From assembly GCA_945900775.1 (NCBI GenBank), contig CAMDJP010000001.1, positions 17,822 to 81,821 on the forward strand: DNA of 64,000 nucleotides, written 5' to 3'. The stretch's first letter is position 1. Every line of letters begins with the position of its first letter. The DNA is from Akkermansia muciniphila (GTDB lineage Bacteria; Verrucomicrobiota; Verrucomicrobiia; Limisphaerales; SIAT01). The notes under the pieces are model-generated. The model was given only the letters and a program-made list of their open reading frames with translations. It ran no database searches and was not told the DNA's origin. Shown in pieces: positions 50,093 through 59,843 of the stretch. The translations under genes were made by a program, and so were the position numbers.

Positions 50093-50186
50093 GCGACGAG
50101 AGTAAACGACGGCGCCGCGAAAAGGTCAATTGCCGCTCAGGGAATGATTGCAGTCGTCGTTGGGCTTTGATAGGCAAGCGGAACAA

Positions 50187-51281
50187 ATGAACGTACATAC
50201 CGAGAACACGACGCGTCGCGAGTTTCTCAAGTCCGCAACTCTCGGCACTGCTGCTTTAGCTCTCGCCCAAACCGGAGTTGCCGCTGCGCCGAAGCGCCGA
50301 CTCAAACTCGGCTACGACAACTTCGCCGTGCGCGCGATGGGTTGGAAGGCGCCGCAACTCATCGACTACGCGGCCAAACTCAAGACCGATTCGCTCTTCA
50401 TCACCGACTTTGGCCCGTTCGAAAAGACCGATGACGCTTATCTAAAGGACCTTCGCAAGCAGGCGGCCGACAAAGGAATCCAGCTCTGGCTAGGCTCGTG
50501 GAGCATCTGCCCCACGTCGAAGTCGTTCAAGAAGGACTGGGGGACGGCGGAGGAGCATCTCGCCCTCGGCATCCGCATGGCGAAGGCCCTCGGCTCACCT
50601 GCCTTCCGCGTCGTGCTCGGCAACGGCAGCGACCGCCTCACCGAGGGCGGCATCGACGCCCGTATCGCCGACACCGTAAAAGTGATTAAGAGCCAACGCT
50701 CCAAGGCGCGCGACGCCGACGTGAAGATTGCTATGGAGAACCACGCGGGTGACCTCCATTCGCTCGAGCTAGTCCGCCTCATCGAGGAGGCTGGCAAAGA
50801 GTTTGTCGGTGCGAACATGGATTCCGGCAACGCCGTCTGGACGCTTGAGGATCCTCTTCAGACCCTCGAGAACCTCGGGCCCTACACTCTAACTACGAGC
50901 CTACGCGACTCCGCCGCGTGGGAGAGCGAGAACGGCATCACCGCGCAGTGGACCGCGATGGGCGAGGGGCAGGTCGATTGGAAGCGGTACTTCGCCCGCT
51001 TCGCCGAGCTCTGCCCAAACGTCGCCGTGCACATCGAGACCATCTCCGGCTTCAACCGCGAGCTGGCGGTAAAGAAGGAAGAATTCTGGAAGGCGTGGCC
51101 CGGTGGCAAGCCGAAGGGCTACGACCAATTCCTCGCCTTCGCAAAGCTGGGCAAACCTCGCGCTGCCTGGAAGGCGCCCGAGGGCAAAGACCGCAAACTC
51201 GCCGACCAAGAGTATCAGAAGGGCGACGTAGAGCGGAGCATCGCCTTCTGCAAGACGCTCGGGCTCGGTCCACAGGTGTAG
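50187..51281 (+). CDS. sugar phosphate isomerase/epimerase (TIM barrel) with Tat-type signal
   Basis: TTRREFLKSATLGTAALALAQTG; VKIAMENHAGDLHSLELVRLIEEAGKEFVGANMDSGNAVW. Confidence 0.86.
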   Translation: MNVHTENTTRREFLKSATLGTAALALAQTGVAAAPKRRLKLGYDNFAVRAMGWKAPQLIDYAAKLKTDSLFITDFGPFEKTDDAYLKDLRKQAADKGIQLWLGSWSICPTSKSFKKDWGTAEEHLALGIRMAKALGSPAFRVVLGNGSDRLTEGGIDARIADTVKVIKSQRSKARDADVKIAMENHAGDLHSLELVRLIEEAGKEFVGANMDSGNAVWTLEDPLQTLENLGPYTLTTSLRDSAAWESENGITAQWTAMGEGQVDWKRYFARFAELCPNVAVHIETISGFNRELAVKKEEFWKAWPGGKPKGYDQFLAFAKLGKPRAAWKAPEGKDRKLADQEYQKGDVERSIAFCKTLGLGPQV

Positions 51282-51397
51282 GTTGCTAAACTGGTGAATG
51301 TCCGACAGCCATCGGCCGTCACAGCTGGGACTTTGGCAGCGGCAGGCGGAGCAGGGCGGGCTTGGCTTCAGCGGTCGCCATCGGCATATTTAACTCT

Positions 51398-54364
51398 ATG
51401 TTCATTCGAACCAATGCAGCGTTAGGAACTCTCCTGTGCATTCTTTGCGCAGCCATCTCGGTGCAGGCGGCGGAACCGGCAGCCACGGAAGCGACACTCC
51501 TCGGCAACATTCGCCAGCTCACCTTTGAGGGAAAGCGCAGTGGCGAAGGTTACTTCTCGACCGACGGCAACCAGCTCATCTTCCAGAGCGAACGCGAGGC
51601 AGACAATCCGTTCTACCAGATCTACATCCTCGACCTGAAAACGGGCGACACGCGGCGCGTCTCGACCGGCACAGGCAAAACCACGTGCGCCTTCTTCCGT
51701 CCGAAATCGGATGAGGTGCTCTTCGCCTCGACTCATCTCGACGCCGAGACGAAGCAGAAGCAGAAGACCGAACTCGATTTTCGCGCGAGCGGCAAGACGC
51801 GCCGGTACGCATGGGACTATGACGAGCGGATGGATATCTTCACCAGCCGTCGCGATGGCTCGGGTTTGAAGCGCCTGACCGATTCTCTCGGCTACGACGC
51901 GGAGGCGGCCTATTCACCTGATGGTTCAAAAATCATCTTCTGTTCCATTCGCGACGCCTATCCGGAATCGAAACTAAGCCCAGCCGAGCAGCAAAAGCTC
52001 AAACTTGATCCTTCTTATTTTGCTGAAATCTACATCATGAACGCCGATGGCAGTGGAGCGAAGCGACTCACCCGCACCCCCGGTTACGATGGCGGGCCGT
52101 TCTTCTCGCCCGACGGTCAGCGCATCATCTGGCGGCGGTTCAGCGAGAAGGGCGATACGGCTGATGTGTACACGATGAAACTCGACGGCAGCGATGTGCG
52201 CCAGCTCACCGACTTCGCATCGGTTTCGTGGGCACCGTATTTTCATCCGATGGGGGGCTACGTCCTCTTCGCGGCGAATAAGCTCGGCTTCGCGAACTTC
52301 GAGCTCTACCTCGTCGACGCCGCGGGTACGAAGGAGCCGGTGCGCGTGACCTTTACCGACGGCTTCGATGGTCTGCCGGTCTTTTCGCCGGACGGCAAGA
52401 AACTCTGCTGGACTTCGAACCGCACCGCAGAAAACAAGTCGCAGCTCTTCCTCGCGGACTGGAACCATGAAGCCGCGCTCGCGTCCCTCAAAGCCGCCTC
52501 AGCGCGCGTGGTCAAACCTCTGCCGGTCACATCGACTAACGCTCCGGCGCCGTCGCAGACAAACAAGGTGACACTGCCCTCGGCAAAGCTTTCCTCGGAA
52601 ATCCGTGCGGGCGATTTCCGTCGTCACGTGGATGTGCTCGCTTCTGCAAAGCTCGAGGGTCGAATGACAGGCACACCCGGCATCCGGCTCGCCGCCGATT
52701 ATCTTGTCGAACGTCTAAAGGAGACTGGTCTCCAGCCGGGTGGTGAAAGCAATACGTGGTTTCACTCCTTTGAATTCAATGCCGCCAGCGCCATTGTGAC
52801 AAATCAGACGAAGTTTACGACTATCAGTGCGGACGGAAAAGCGGTACCGCTCCAACTCGACCGAGATTTCCGGCCGTTCAGCTTCTCAGCCAACCAGAGC
52901 GTTGAAGGGGAGCTGGTCTTTGGCGGTTACGGTCTCGCAATCACACGCGGGCACGACGTCTCGGACCCATTCGGCGGGGTCAACATCTCGAACAAGATTG
53001 TCATCGTGCTTCGCTACTGGCCAACGACCAAAGATGAAAAGCTCGCTACTGAGCAGCGTAATGCCGCGGGATTGATTCAGAAAGCGCAAGCGGCCAAGCA
53101 GCGCGGCGCGAAAGGGATGCTGATCGTCTCCGGACCGAACTCGGAAAACGCCGGCCGACTAGCCCCATTTGATCTGGGCGGCGGCAACGCGGGTATTCCT
53201 TGCGCGAGCATCACAGGCGAAACCGCCCAGAAGCTGCTCGCATCCTCCGGCAAGACGCTCAAGCAATTACAGGATACTGCGGACCAAGGCGCGACCAACG
53301 CGACCGCGGCTTTTGCCTTATCGGGCGTGAAGGTGAAACTCGCTGTTGAACTGAAGCGCGAGAAAAAGGCCGATCGCAATGTGATCGCGATGCTGCCGCC
53401 CAGCGGAAAAGCCGCGACGAACGAATATGTGATGCTCGGCGCGCACTACGATCACCTCGGTCTCCGGCTCATGCCGCCGCCGCAGGGGAAAACCGGCCCT
53501 GACACAGAAGCGACCCACTTCGGTGCGGATGACAACGCCTCGGGCACCGCACTCGTGCTCGAATTGGCCGCGGCGCTAGCTGAGGAGCGGCGCAAAAACC
53601 CGCAGGCATTTCCGCGCGGCGTACTGTTCGGCTTTTGGTCGGGCGAAGAAATCGGGCTGCTGGGGTCGGCGAAGTTCGCCGAAAAGCCGACCGTGCCGCT
53701 GACAAACATCACGGCCTATCTCAACTTCGATATGGTCGGCCGCCTACGAAACAACAAGCTGGTCATGCAAGGGCTGGCGTCATCGCCCGGCTGGAAGCGG
53801 CTCATCGAGAAGGGCAATGTCGCTGCCGGCTTCAGTCTGACGTTGCAGGACGACCCGTTTCAGCCAACCGACACAACCTCGTTTTATCCCAAAGGCATTC
53901 CCGTGCTCGCGCTCTTTACCGGCTTACACGACGAATACCATAAGCCCACAGATACTGCGATCACCCTCGAGTACGCAGGCGCCGAGCGCATCGCGCAATT
54001 TGCACAGCAAATCACCTTAGATCTGGTGAAAATGCCCGAGCGGCTTTCTTACGTGAAGGTGGAGCGTGGCGGCGCTAATCGCGGCCAGCGCGAAGGGTTG
54101 CGCGCTTACATCGGCACCATTCCCGACTACGCGAGCGACATCAAGGGACTCCGTCTCTCCGATGTGCGAGCCGGTGGACCGGCAGCCAAAGGTGGATTGA
54201 AGGGCGGCGATGTGATCACCGAGTTCAACGGCAAGAAAGTGGAGAACATCAATGACTACACGGCTGCGATTGATGGGGTGAAGATTGGCCAACCGGTGAA
54301 GGTCGTCGTGCAACGCGATGGGAAACGAGTGGAACTGAGTGTCACGCCTGAGGCTCGGAACTAA
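51398..54364 (+). CDS. TolB-like beta-propeller + M28 family zinc peptidase + PDZ domain protein, secreted
   Basis: Repeats such as YSPDGSKIIFCS, FSPDGQRIIWRR, FSPDGKKLCWTSNR; M28 motifs LGAHYDHLGL, GADDNASGTALVLELA, FWSGEEIGLLGS; C-terminal PDZ LRLSDVRAGGPAAKGGLKGGDVITEFNGKKVENINDY. Confidence 0.9.
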   Translation: MFIRTNAALGTLLCILCAAISVQAAEPAATEATLLGNIRQLTFEGKRSGEGYFSTDGNQLIFQSEREADNPFYQIYILDLKTGDTRRVSTGTGKTTCAFFRPKSDEVLFASTHLDAETKQKQKTELDFRASGKTRRYAWDYDERMDIFTSRRDGSGLKRLTDSLGYDAEAAYSPDGSKIIFCSIRDAYPESKLSPAEQQKLKLDPSYFAEIYIMNADGSGAKRLTRTPGYDGGPFFSPDGQRIIWRRFSEKGDTADVYTMKLDGSDVRQLTDFASVSWAPYFHPMGGYVLFAANKLGFANFELYLVDAAGTKEPVRVTFTDGFDGLPVFSPDGKKLCWTSNRTAENKSQLFLADWNHEAALASLKAASARVVKPLPVTSTNAPAPSQTNKVTLPSAKLSSEIRAGDFRRHVDVLASAKLEGRMTGTPGIRLAADYLVERLKETGLQPGGESNTWFHSFEFNAASAIVTNQTKFTTISADGKAVPLQLDRDFRPFSFSANQSVEGELVFGGYGLAITRGHDVSDPFGGVNISNKIVIVLRYWPTTKDEKLATEQRNAAGLIQKAQAAKQRGAKGMLIVSGPNSENAGRLAPFDLGGGNAGIPCASITGETAQKLLASSGKTLKQLQDTADQGATNATAAFALSGVKVKLAVELKREKKADRNVIAMLPPSGKAATNEYVMLGAHYDHLGLRLMPPPQGKTGPDTEATHFGADDNASGTALVLELAAALAEERRKNPQAFPRGVLFGFWSGEEIGLLGSAKFAEKPTVPLTNITAYLNFDMVGRLRNNKLVMQGLASSPGWKRLIEKGNVAAGFSLTLQDDPFQPTDTTSFYPKGIPVLALFTGLHDEYHKPTDTAITLEYAGAERIAQFAQQITLDLVKMPERLSYVKVERGGANRGQREGLRAYIGTIPDYASDIKGLRLSDVRAGGPAAKGGLKGGDVITEFNGKKVENINDYTAAIDGVKIGQPVKVVVQRDGKRVELSVTPEARN

Positions 54365-54387
54365 CGCGAACGGCTCTTCGTGACCGA

Positions 54388-56604
54388 TTAGTTGTCTAGT
54401 GAGCGATACAGCTCACGGAGGCGATTGGTGTCGAGTCCGGGCGCATCACGGTCAAGTAACCAACTGATATCCTCCTTCGCGCCTATTTTATCACCTGACT
54501 GGGCGCGGAGTAGGGCACGGTTCAGTCGTTCGCCTGCTGCGTCTGGCGAGAGCGCAATCAGCGTGTCGAGATAATGCAGACCTCCCTGTGGTGCCTCGCC
54601 ACCATTGTTAATGCCGATGAGGTTGCGCAGCATCCGCACGATGATTTCTCGTTTGGTCGTCGGCTTAAGATGTTCTTCACGTAGCTCGCCGCCAGTGTTG
54701 GCGCGCACGATTGCTGCCGCGTCCGATTGGCTGAGTTTCTTGCCACCTTCATACACGTCAATCAACTGCCCTTTGCCGACCTTCGGACGATACTCGACAA
54801 CGAAATGGCTGGGCAGCGGAACACCGACAACCTCCGGTACACCGATGCGCGCCGCGAGTTCCATATAGAGTACCGCGAGCGTGATAGGAATGCCCTCGCG
54901 GTCATCCATCACCTCGTTAAGATAGCTGTTGGCACGGTTGTAATAATCGCCGCGGCTGCCGTGAAATCCGCTCTCAAAAAAAAGAAACTTTGAGAGTGTG
55001 TCGAGGCGGGTCTCTGGCGCCGCATCCTTCGGCAGCTTCATGGAAACCTGCTTGGCAAACTCGTCTAACTCGCGCCGGTAGTGGAGAAAATCAAGTTCGG
55101 CATTGTCGAGTTTTGAGACCAGCAATGCCGCTTGAAAGAGGTCAATCTTCTCCTCGGGTTGAGCGAGAGTTTTCAAGAGCTCAGCCTGCACGCCACTTTG
55201 GTGGACAGCCGCGGCAAGCCGGCGTAACTGCGCAGCTTGCTTTTCCATTCGCTTGGCACGCTCTCGAAGTAGATTTTGATTTGCGTTGGCTTTTTCTTTC
55301 AGCGCGCCGACCAGCAATGAATCGAGTGCCGCATCTGGTGTCATGGCTGCGAGTTGCTTCTCCAAGGCGTCGCTTAAGACGGCAGGAGATTCGACGGGCG
55401 GCAATTTGGCGGCGATCTGGAATTGTTTGAACTCAGCTTTCGTATTGCGGAACTTCGCGAGGCCGGTCTTGCCGTCCCGCAGACCGTCATCCTCGATTTC
55501 GATTACGAGTTGGCCATTCACGGAGCCGAATATTTTCCCCTTCTCGTGTCGGATCTTGAGTGCATTCCATTCTCCAGGTCGGTAATGGGGGGTTGAGACC
55601 TCGCGAAGGATGGTCCACTCGAAGACAGTCGGCCCGTCAAAACGCGTGAGGCGTATTTTTCCTGCGGACGGATAGAAACCGTAATGCTTGTCGGCGCCAT
55701 CCGCGGCGAAAGCAAGTCCAGCCGCGCCCGCTTCATCATCGAGTTTTACCATGACGCTGACTTCGTACGCCGGCGTCGGCATGGGGCGCTGTGAGAGACA
55801 AAGCGCCCGCCCGCCAAAACCTTTGCCGCTGCCTTCGACAAGAATCCGACCGGCACGCTGACTCCAGCGGGCATCGAAAATCGGCTGCCAGTCGGCGGAA
55901 TTGAGGGTGCCGATGGTAAGCCATCGGCTCATAGGTACGGGATTGGGTTTGGCGAGAAGCGGCTTGAGCGCATTCACCGGCATCGCGAATCCAAGGTTCG
56001 GCGTGAGTGTGGACTTGAGCGTCATCACCCCTTGCACGCGTCCCTCCAAATCGAGCAACGGACCGCCGCTGTTGCCGGGCTCGACCGGAATGGCGACCTG
56101 AATCATCTCGCTGAACTCGAAGTCGCGCTTGGCGGAAACTACCCCAGCCACGACGCTGCCGCGCAGACCAAGAGGATTGCCGATGGCTACGACGACGGTT
56201 CCTTGTGCCAGCTTTTCGGAATCGCCTAGCACCAGCGGCTTGAGATCTTTTGCTGCGATGCGCAGCACGGCGAGGTCGAGCTTGCGATCCCAAGCATGAA
56301 TTTCAACGACATCGAATTTCTTGCCGTCAGCGAGTTGCACCGCGATGGGGCGTGCCTCGCCGATCACGTGGAAGCTGGTGGCAATCAGACCGTCGCCGAC
56401 GACAAAGCCGGTGCCGGTGCCGTCAATCGCGTTGCCGCGACCGCCATGGAGAACAGTGACGACCGAAGCGCGCGCTGCCGCCGCGACTTCTGCGACGGAT
56501 TTCGCCGGCGCGTTGACTTTTGTGAGTGGGTCAATTTTCTCAGCCGCGATGAGCAGAGCGACCGAGGTGAGCCATAACGCAGCAAGAACGCCAACGCGTT
56601 TCAT
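54388..56604 (-). CDS. trypsin-like (HtrA-type) protease domain + LamG/DUF1080-like domain + SirB1/transglutaminase-like domain, secreted
   Basis: GTGFVVGDGLIATSFHVIGEARP, PVEPGNSGGPLLDLEGRVQGVMT; KLDDEAGAAGLAFAADGADKHYGFYPSAG; SYLNEVMDDREGIPITLAVLYMELAARIGVPEVVGVPLPSHFVVEY. Confidence 0.9.
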   Translation of the reverse strand: MKRVGVLAALWLTSVALLIAAEKIDPLTKVNAPAKSVAEVAAAARASVVTVLHGGRGNAIDGTGTGFVVGDGLIATSFHVIGEARPIAVQLADGKKFDVVEIHAWDRKLDLAVLRIAAKDLKPLVLGDSEKLAQGTVVVAIGNPLGLRGSVVAGVVSAKRDFEFSEMIQVAIPVEPGNSGGPLLDLEGRVQGVMTLKSTLTPNLGFAMPVNALKPLLAKPNPVPMSRWLTIGTLNSADWQPIFDARWSQRAGRILVEGSGKGFGGRALCLSQRPMPTPAYEVSVMVKLDDEAGAAGLAFAADGADKHYGFYPSAGKIRLTRFDGPTVFEWTILREVSTPHYRPGEWNALKIRHEKGKIFGSVNGQLVIEIEDDGLRDGKTGLAKFRNTKAEFKQFQIAAKLPPVESPAVLSDALEKQLAAMTPDAALDSLLVGALKEKANANQNLLRERAKRMEKQAAQLRRLAAAVHQSGVQAELLKTLAQPEEKIDLFQAALLVSKLDNAELDFLHYRRELDEFAKQVSMKLPKDAAPETRLDTLSKFLFFESGFHGSRGDYYNRANSYLNEVMDDREGIPITLAVLYMELAARIGVPEVVGVPLPSHFVVEYRPKVGKGQLIDVYEGGKKLSQSDAAAIVRANTGGELREEHLKPTTKREIIVRMLRNLIGINNGGEAPQGGLHYLDTLIALSPDAAGERLNRALLRAQSGDKIGAKEDISWLLDRDAPGLDTNRLRELYRSLDN

Positions 56605-57515
56605 ACATCGCAGAGTTCGATGGCCTGCGCGAGCGAGGCAATCTTATCGCGCACAGGAATGAATTCCTGTCCGACGTAACCTTGGTAGCCGGTTTCGACA
56701 ATGGCTTTCATGATGGGTCGATAGTTGATTTCCTGCGACTCATCGATTTCGTTCCGGCCAGGATTACCAGCGGTATGGTAATGACCGATCCAATTCTTGT
56801 GCTGCTTGATTCGGGCGATGACGTCGCCGTGCATGATCTGCACATGATAAATGTCGAAGAGTACCTTCAGGCGTTCTGAGCTGATGAGTCGGCAGATTTC
56901 GACCGATTGATCGATGTTGTCGCAGAAGTAATCCGGATGGCCCTTCATTTCCACGGCCACCCGCGAGTTGAGCATCTCGAGGCAGAGGGTGACCTTCTTC
57001 TTCTCGGCGTGACCAACAATCTTCTTCAATCCAGCAACCATGTTCCGCATCGCAATGTCATCGGTGAGGCCGCGGCGGAACCCAGAAAAGGTGATGACAC
57101 TCGCCACGCCCGCCGCCGCACACTCGTCGATGCGCTTCTCGAGGGTGGCAATGCACTCAGCGTGTTCCTCCGTGTGCGCAAAGCCTTTGGCGAACCCGTG
57201 GCTACCTGCGATGGCGCAGGCAAGGCCGCGCTCCTTGAGCAACGGCCAGAATTTCGGCGCGATTAGCTCGACAGATTTCAACCCCAGTCGCGCAGCGTGG
57301 CCAATCAATTCCTCTTCCGGCAGGGGCTTGAAACACCACGGGACAACGGACTGTTTAATGCGGCCGTTCTTCACCTTCGAATTCACAGGAGAAGGGGCAG
57401 TGGAAACAACGGTCGAGCTGGAAGCAAGACCAACCGCGGCAGTGGCGACAAGACCGAGTGCTTCACGACGGTTCAGCATGGTGGCTGGATTGGTCGATTC
57501 TGTGCGTATTTTCAT
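56601..57515 (-). CDS. hydroxypyruvate isomerase-like TIM barrel protein with Tat-type signal
   Basis: LNRREALGLVATAAVGLASSS; SVVPWCFKPLPEEELIGHAARLGLKSVEL; VLFDIYHVQIMHGDVIARI; HYHTAGNPGRNEIDESQEINYRPIMKAI. Confidence 0.87.
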   Translation of the reverse strand: MKIRTESTNPATMLNRREALGLVATAAVGLASSSTVVSTAPSPVNSKVKNGRIKQSVVPWCFKPLPEEELIGHAARLGLKSVELIAPKFWPLLKERGLACAIAGSHGFAKGFAHTEEHAECIATLEKRIDECAAAGVASVITFSGFRRGLTDDIAMRNMVAGLKKIVGHAEKKKVTLCLEMLNSRVAVEMKGHPDYFCDNIDQSVEICRLISSERLKVLFDIYHVQIMHGDVIARIKQHKNWIGHYHTAGNPGRNEIDESQEINYRPIMKAIVETGYQGYVGQEFIPVRDKIASLAQAIELCDV

Positions 57516-57640
57516 GTCGGCAGTCTCGGCGAATGGCGGGGATTGGCAAGCGTCAATCCGCGTCTACAGAGTGCTTCACTTTCTCCAACACCACCATATG
57601 TAAGCTTGCTTTTATCGTCAAAAAGCAGCGTATTTATTGA

Positions 57641-59836
57641 GTGTATCGGCTTCCGCAAATCGTCGTTTTATTGTCGCTCGCCTTTACGGTGACGGCGGCT
57701 GAAGTCTCTTTCCGGAATGACGTTCTCCCTATCCTCTCGAAAGCCGGCTGCAATCTGGGTGTCTGCCATGGCAGCGCTAATGGCAAAAATGGGTTCAAGC
57801 TTTCCCTTCGCGAAGAAGATTCCCAAGCCGACTATCTCGAATTGACCGGCGACATCTCCGGCCGACGAGTGAATCGTGCTGCGCCCGATCAAAGTTTACT
57901 CCTCCTCAAAGCGACGGCTCAAGTGCCTCACGAAGGGCGGGAGCGTTTCGCGGTTGATTCACGCGAACACCGTGTGCTGCGCGATTGGATTGCCAGCGGT
58001 TTAAAGAATGACACCGGCAGCGCGGCAAAACTCACACGCTTGGCAGTCACTCCGGCTGATCAGATTCTCATCGGCAAAGAGAAAACCGTACGCCTCAGGG
58101 TCGAGGCTACATTCGATGATGGCAGCCGACGGGATGTGAGCAGCCTCGCCGTCTATGAACCGGTGAACACGCTCGTCAACGTGTCCGCCGACGGAGTCGT
58201 GAAAGCGAACGGCGATGGGGAGACAGTAGTACTGGCCCGCTTCATCGATCGCCAGACACCGGTCCGACTGGCATTCATTCCTGAACGAGCACGTGTCTGG
58301 TCCCAACGCGAAAAGCCACTCAACTATATTGACCGGCACGTCTTCGACAAACTCCAGCGGCTGCGCCTCCAGCCAGCCGCGAAGTGTAGCGACACGGTCT
58401 TCATACGCCGTGCCTCTCTCGATTTGCTCGGTATCGTCCCGACGGCGGGAGAGGTCCGCGCGTTCATTGCCGATCCCGCCCAAGATAAACGTGCGAAGCT
58501 AGTGGACCAACTACTGACGCGTCCCGAGTTTGCCGATTATTGGGGGTTAAAATGGGCTGATCTTTTCAAGGTCGAGCTCCGTGCACTGGACGAGCGCGGC
58601 TTGCGAACCTTTCATACTTGGCTACGCGAGAGCGTGGAGCAGAACCGGCCGCTGAACGAATTCGCCCGCGATCTGCTGGCTGCACGTGGCAGCACGTACA
58701 CAAATGCGCCCGCGAACTTCTACCGCGCCCATCGCACCCCGGTGCTACGAGCCGAGGCAGCCGCTCAGGTCTTCCTCGGGTTGCGCCTCCACTGCGCGCA
58801 GTGCCATAACCACCCCTACGACCGCTGGTCACAGGACGATTATCACAACTGGGCTGCTGTCTTTGCGCGTGTGAATTACAAAATCATCGAGAACAAGCGC
58901 ACCGATAAAAATGACCAGCATGAGTTCGTCGGCGAGCAGATTGTCCTCATTAGCGACAAGGGCGACCACCAGAACCCGCGCATCGGTGCGCCGGCCACGC
59001 CGCGTTTACTCGGGGCAGGGGAGATAAAGACTGACCCGACGAGCGATGCCGTAAAATCCGCAGCCGACTGGGTCGCGAACCCGACGAACCCGCACTTTGC
59101 GCGCGCCCAGGCGAATCGCATCTGGTTTCATTTGATGGGTCGCGGTCTGGTGGATCCGGTGGACGACTTGCGCCCGACGAATCCGCCGTCACATCCCGAA
59201 CTGCTCGATGAGCTAGCAGTGGATTTGGTGAAGAGCCGCTTCGACCTGCGCCACCTCATTCGTCGAATTATGTCATCGCACACCTATCAAGGCGCGGGTG
59301 AATCGGCTCTCTCCTTGCCTTCCGATGCCGTTCACTACGGCTACATCCCGGCACGCCCGCTTGCAGCTGAGCAGTTATTCGACTCGCTTTCACGCGTAAT
59401 TGACGCACCAATCAAGATGACCGGACTCTCAGCTGGTCAGCGCGTCGCACAGCTTGCCGGCGCGGTGAGCGATCGGAAGAAGGATGACGCGGAGAAGTTC
59501 CTCGTCGTCTTCGGAAAGCCGCCACGCATCCTGAATAGCGAATGTGAACGACTCTGCGAGCCGACGCTGGGCCAGACATTCCAGATGATGAACGGGCCCG
59601 TGATTGCAGCAATGATTTCTCGGCCGGACAACCGCTTGGGCCAACTCCTCGCCACGAACAAAAGCGATCCGGAGATCGTCGATGAGCTGTCGGTAGCCGT
59701 TTTAGGTCACGCCCCAACGAGAGCTAGTCTCGAAGGATTTAAGCAATATCTGGCAAAAACGAAAGATCGCCGCGCCGCATTGGAGGACATTCTTTGGGCG
59801 CTGGTGAATGCCAAAGAGTTCGTTTTGCGGAATTGA
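57641..59836 (+). CDS. DUF1549/DUF1553 (PSCyt2/PSD1) domain protein
   Basis: CNLGVCHGSANGKNGFKLSLR; HVFDKLQRLRLQPAAKCSDTVFIRRASLDLLGIVPT; LHCAQCHNHPYDRWSQDDYHNWAAVFA; ANRIWFHLMGRGLVDPVDDLRPTNPPSHPELLDELA; GTG start. Confidence 0.93.
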   Translation: MYRLPQIVVLLSLAFTVTAAEVSFRNDVLPILSKAGCNLGVCHGSANGKNGFKLSLREEDSQADYLELTGDISGRRVNRAAPDQSLLLLKATAQVPHEGRERFAVDSREHRVLRDWIASGLKNDTGSAAKLTRLAVTPADQILIGKEKTVRLRVEATFDDGSRRDVSSLAVYEPVNTLVNVSADGVVKANGDGETVVLARFIDRQTPVRLAFIPERARVWSQREKPLNYIDRHVFDKLQRLRLQPAAKCSDTVFIRRASLDLLGIVPTAGEVRAFIADPAQDKRAKLVDQLLTRPEFADYWGLKWADLFKVELRALDERGLRTFHTWLRESVEQNRPLNEFARDLLAARGSTYTNAPANFYRAHRTPVLRAEAAAQVFLGLRLHCAQCHNHPYDRWSQDDYHNWAAVFARVNYKIIENKRTDKNDQHEFVGEQIVLISDKGDHQNPRIGAPATPRLLGAGEIKTDPTSDAVKSAADWVANPTNPHFARAQANRIWFHLMGRGLVDPVDDLRPTNPPSHPELLDELAVDLVKSRFDLRHLIRRIMSSHTYQGAGESALSLPSDAVHYGYIPARPLAAEQLFDSLSRVIDAPIKMTGLSAGQRVAQLAGAVSDRKKDDAEKFLVVFGKPPRILNSECERLCEPTLGQTFQMMNGPVIAAMISRPDNRLGQLLATNKSDPEIVDELSVAVLGHAPTRASLEGFKQYLAKTKDRRAALEDILWALVNAKEFVLRN

Positions 59837-59843
59837 GTTTGCG

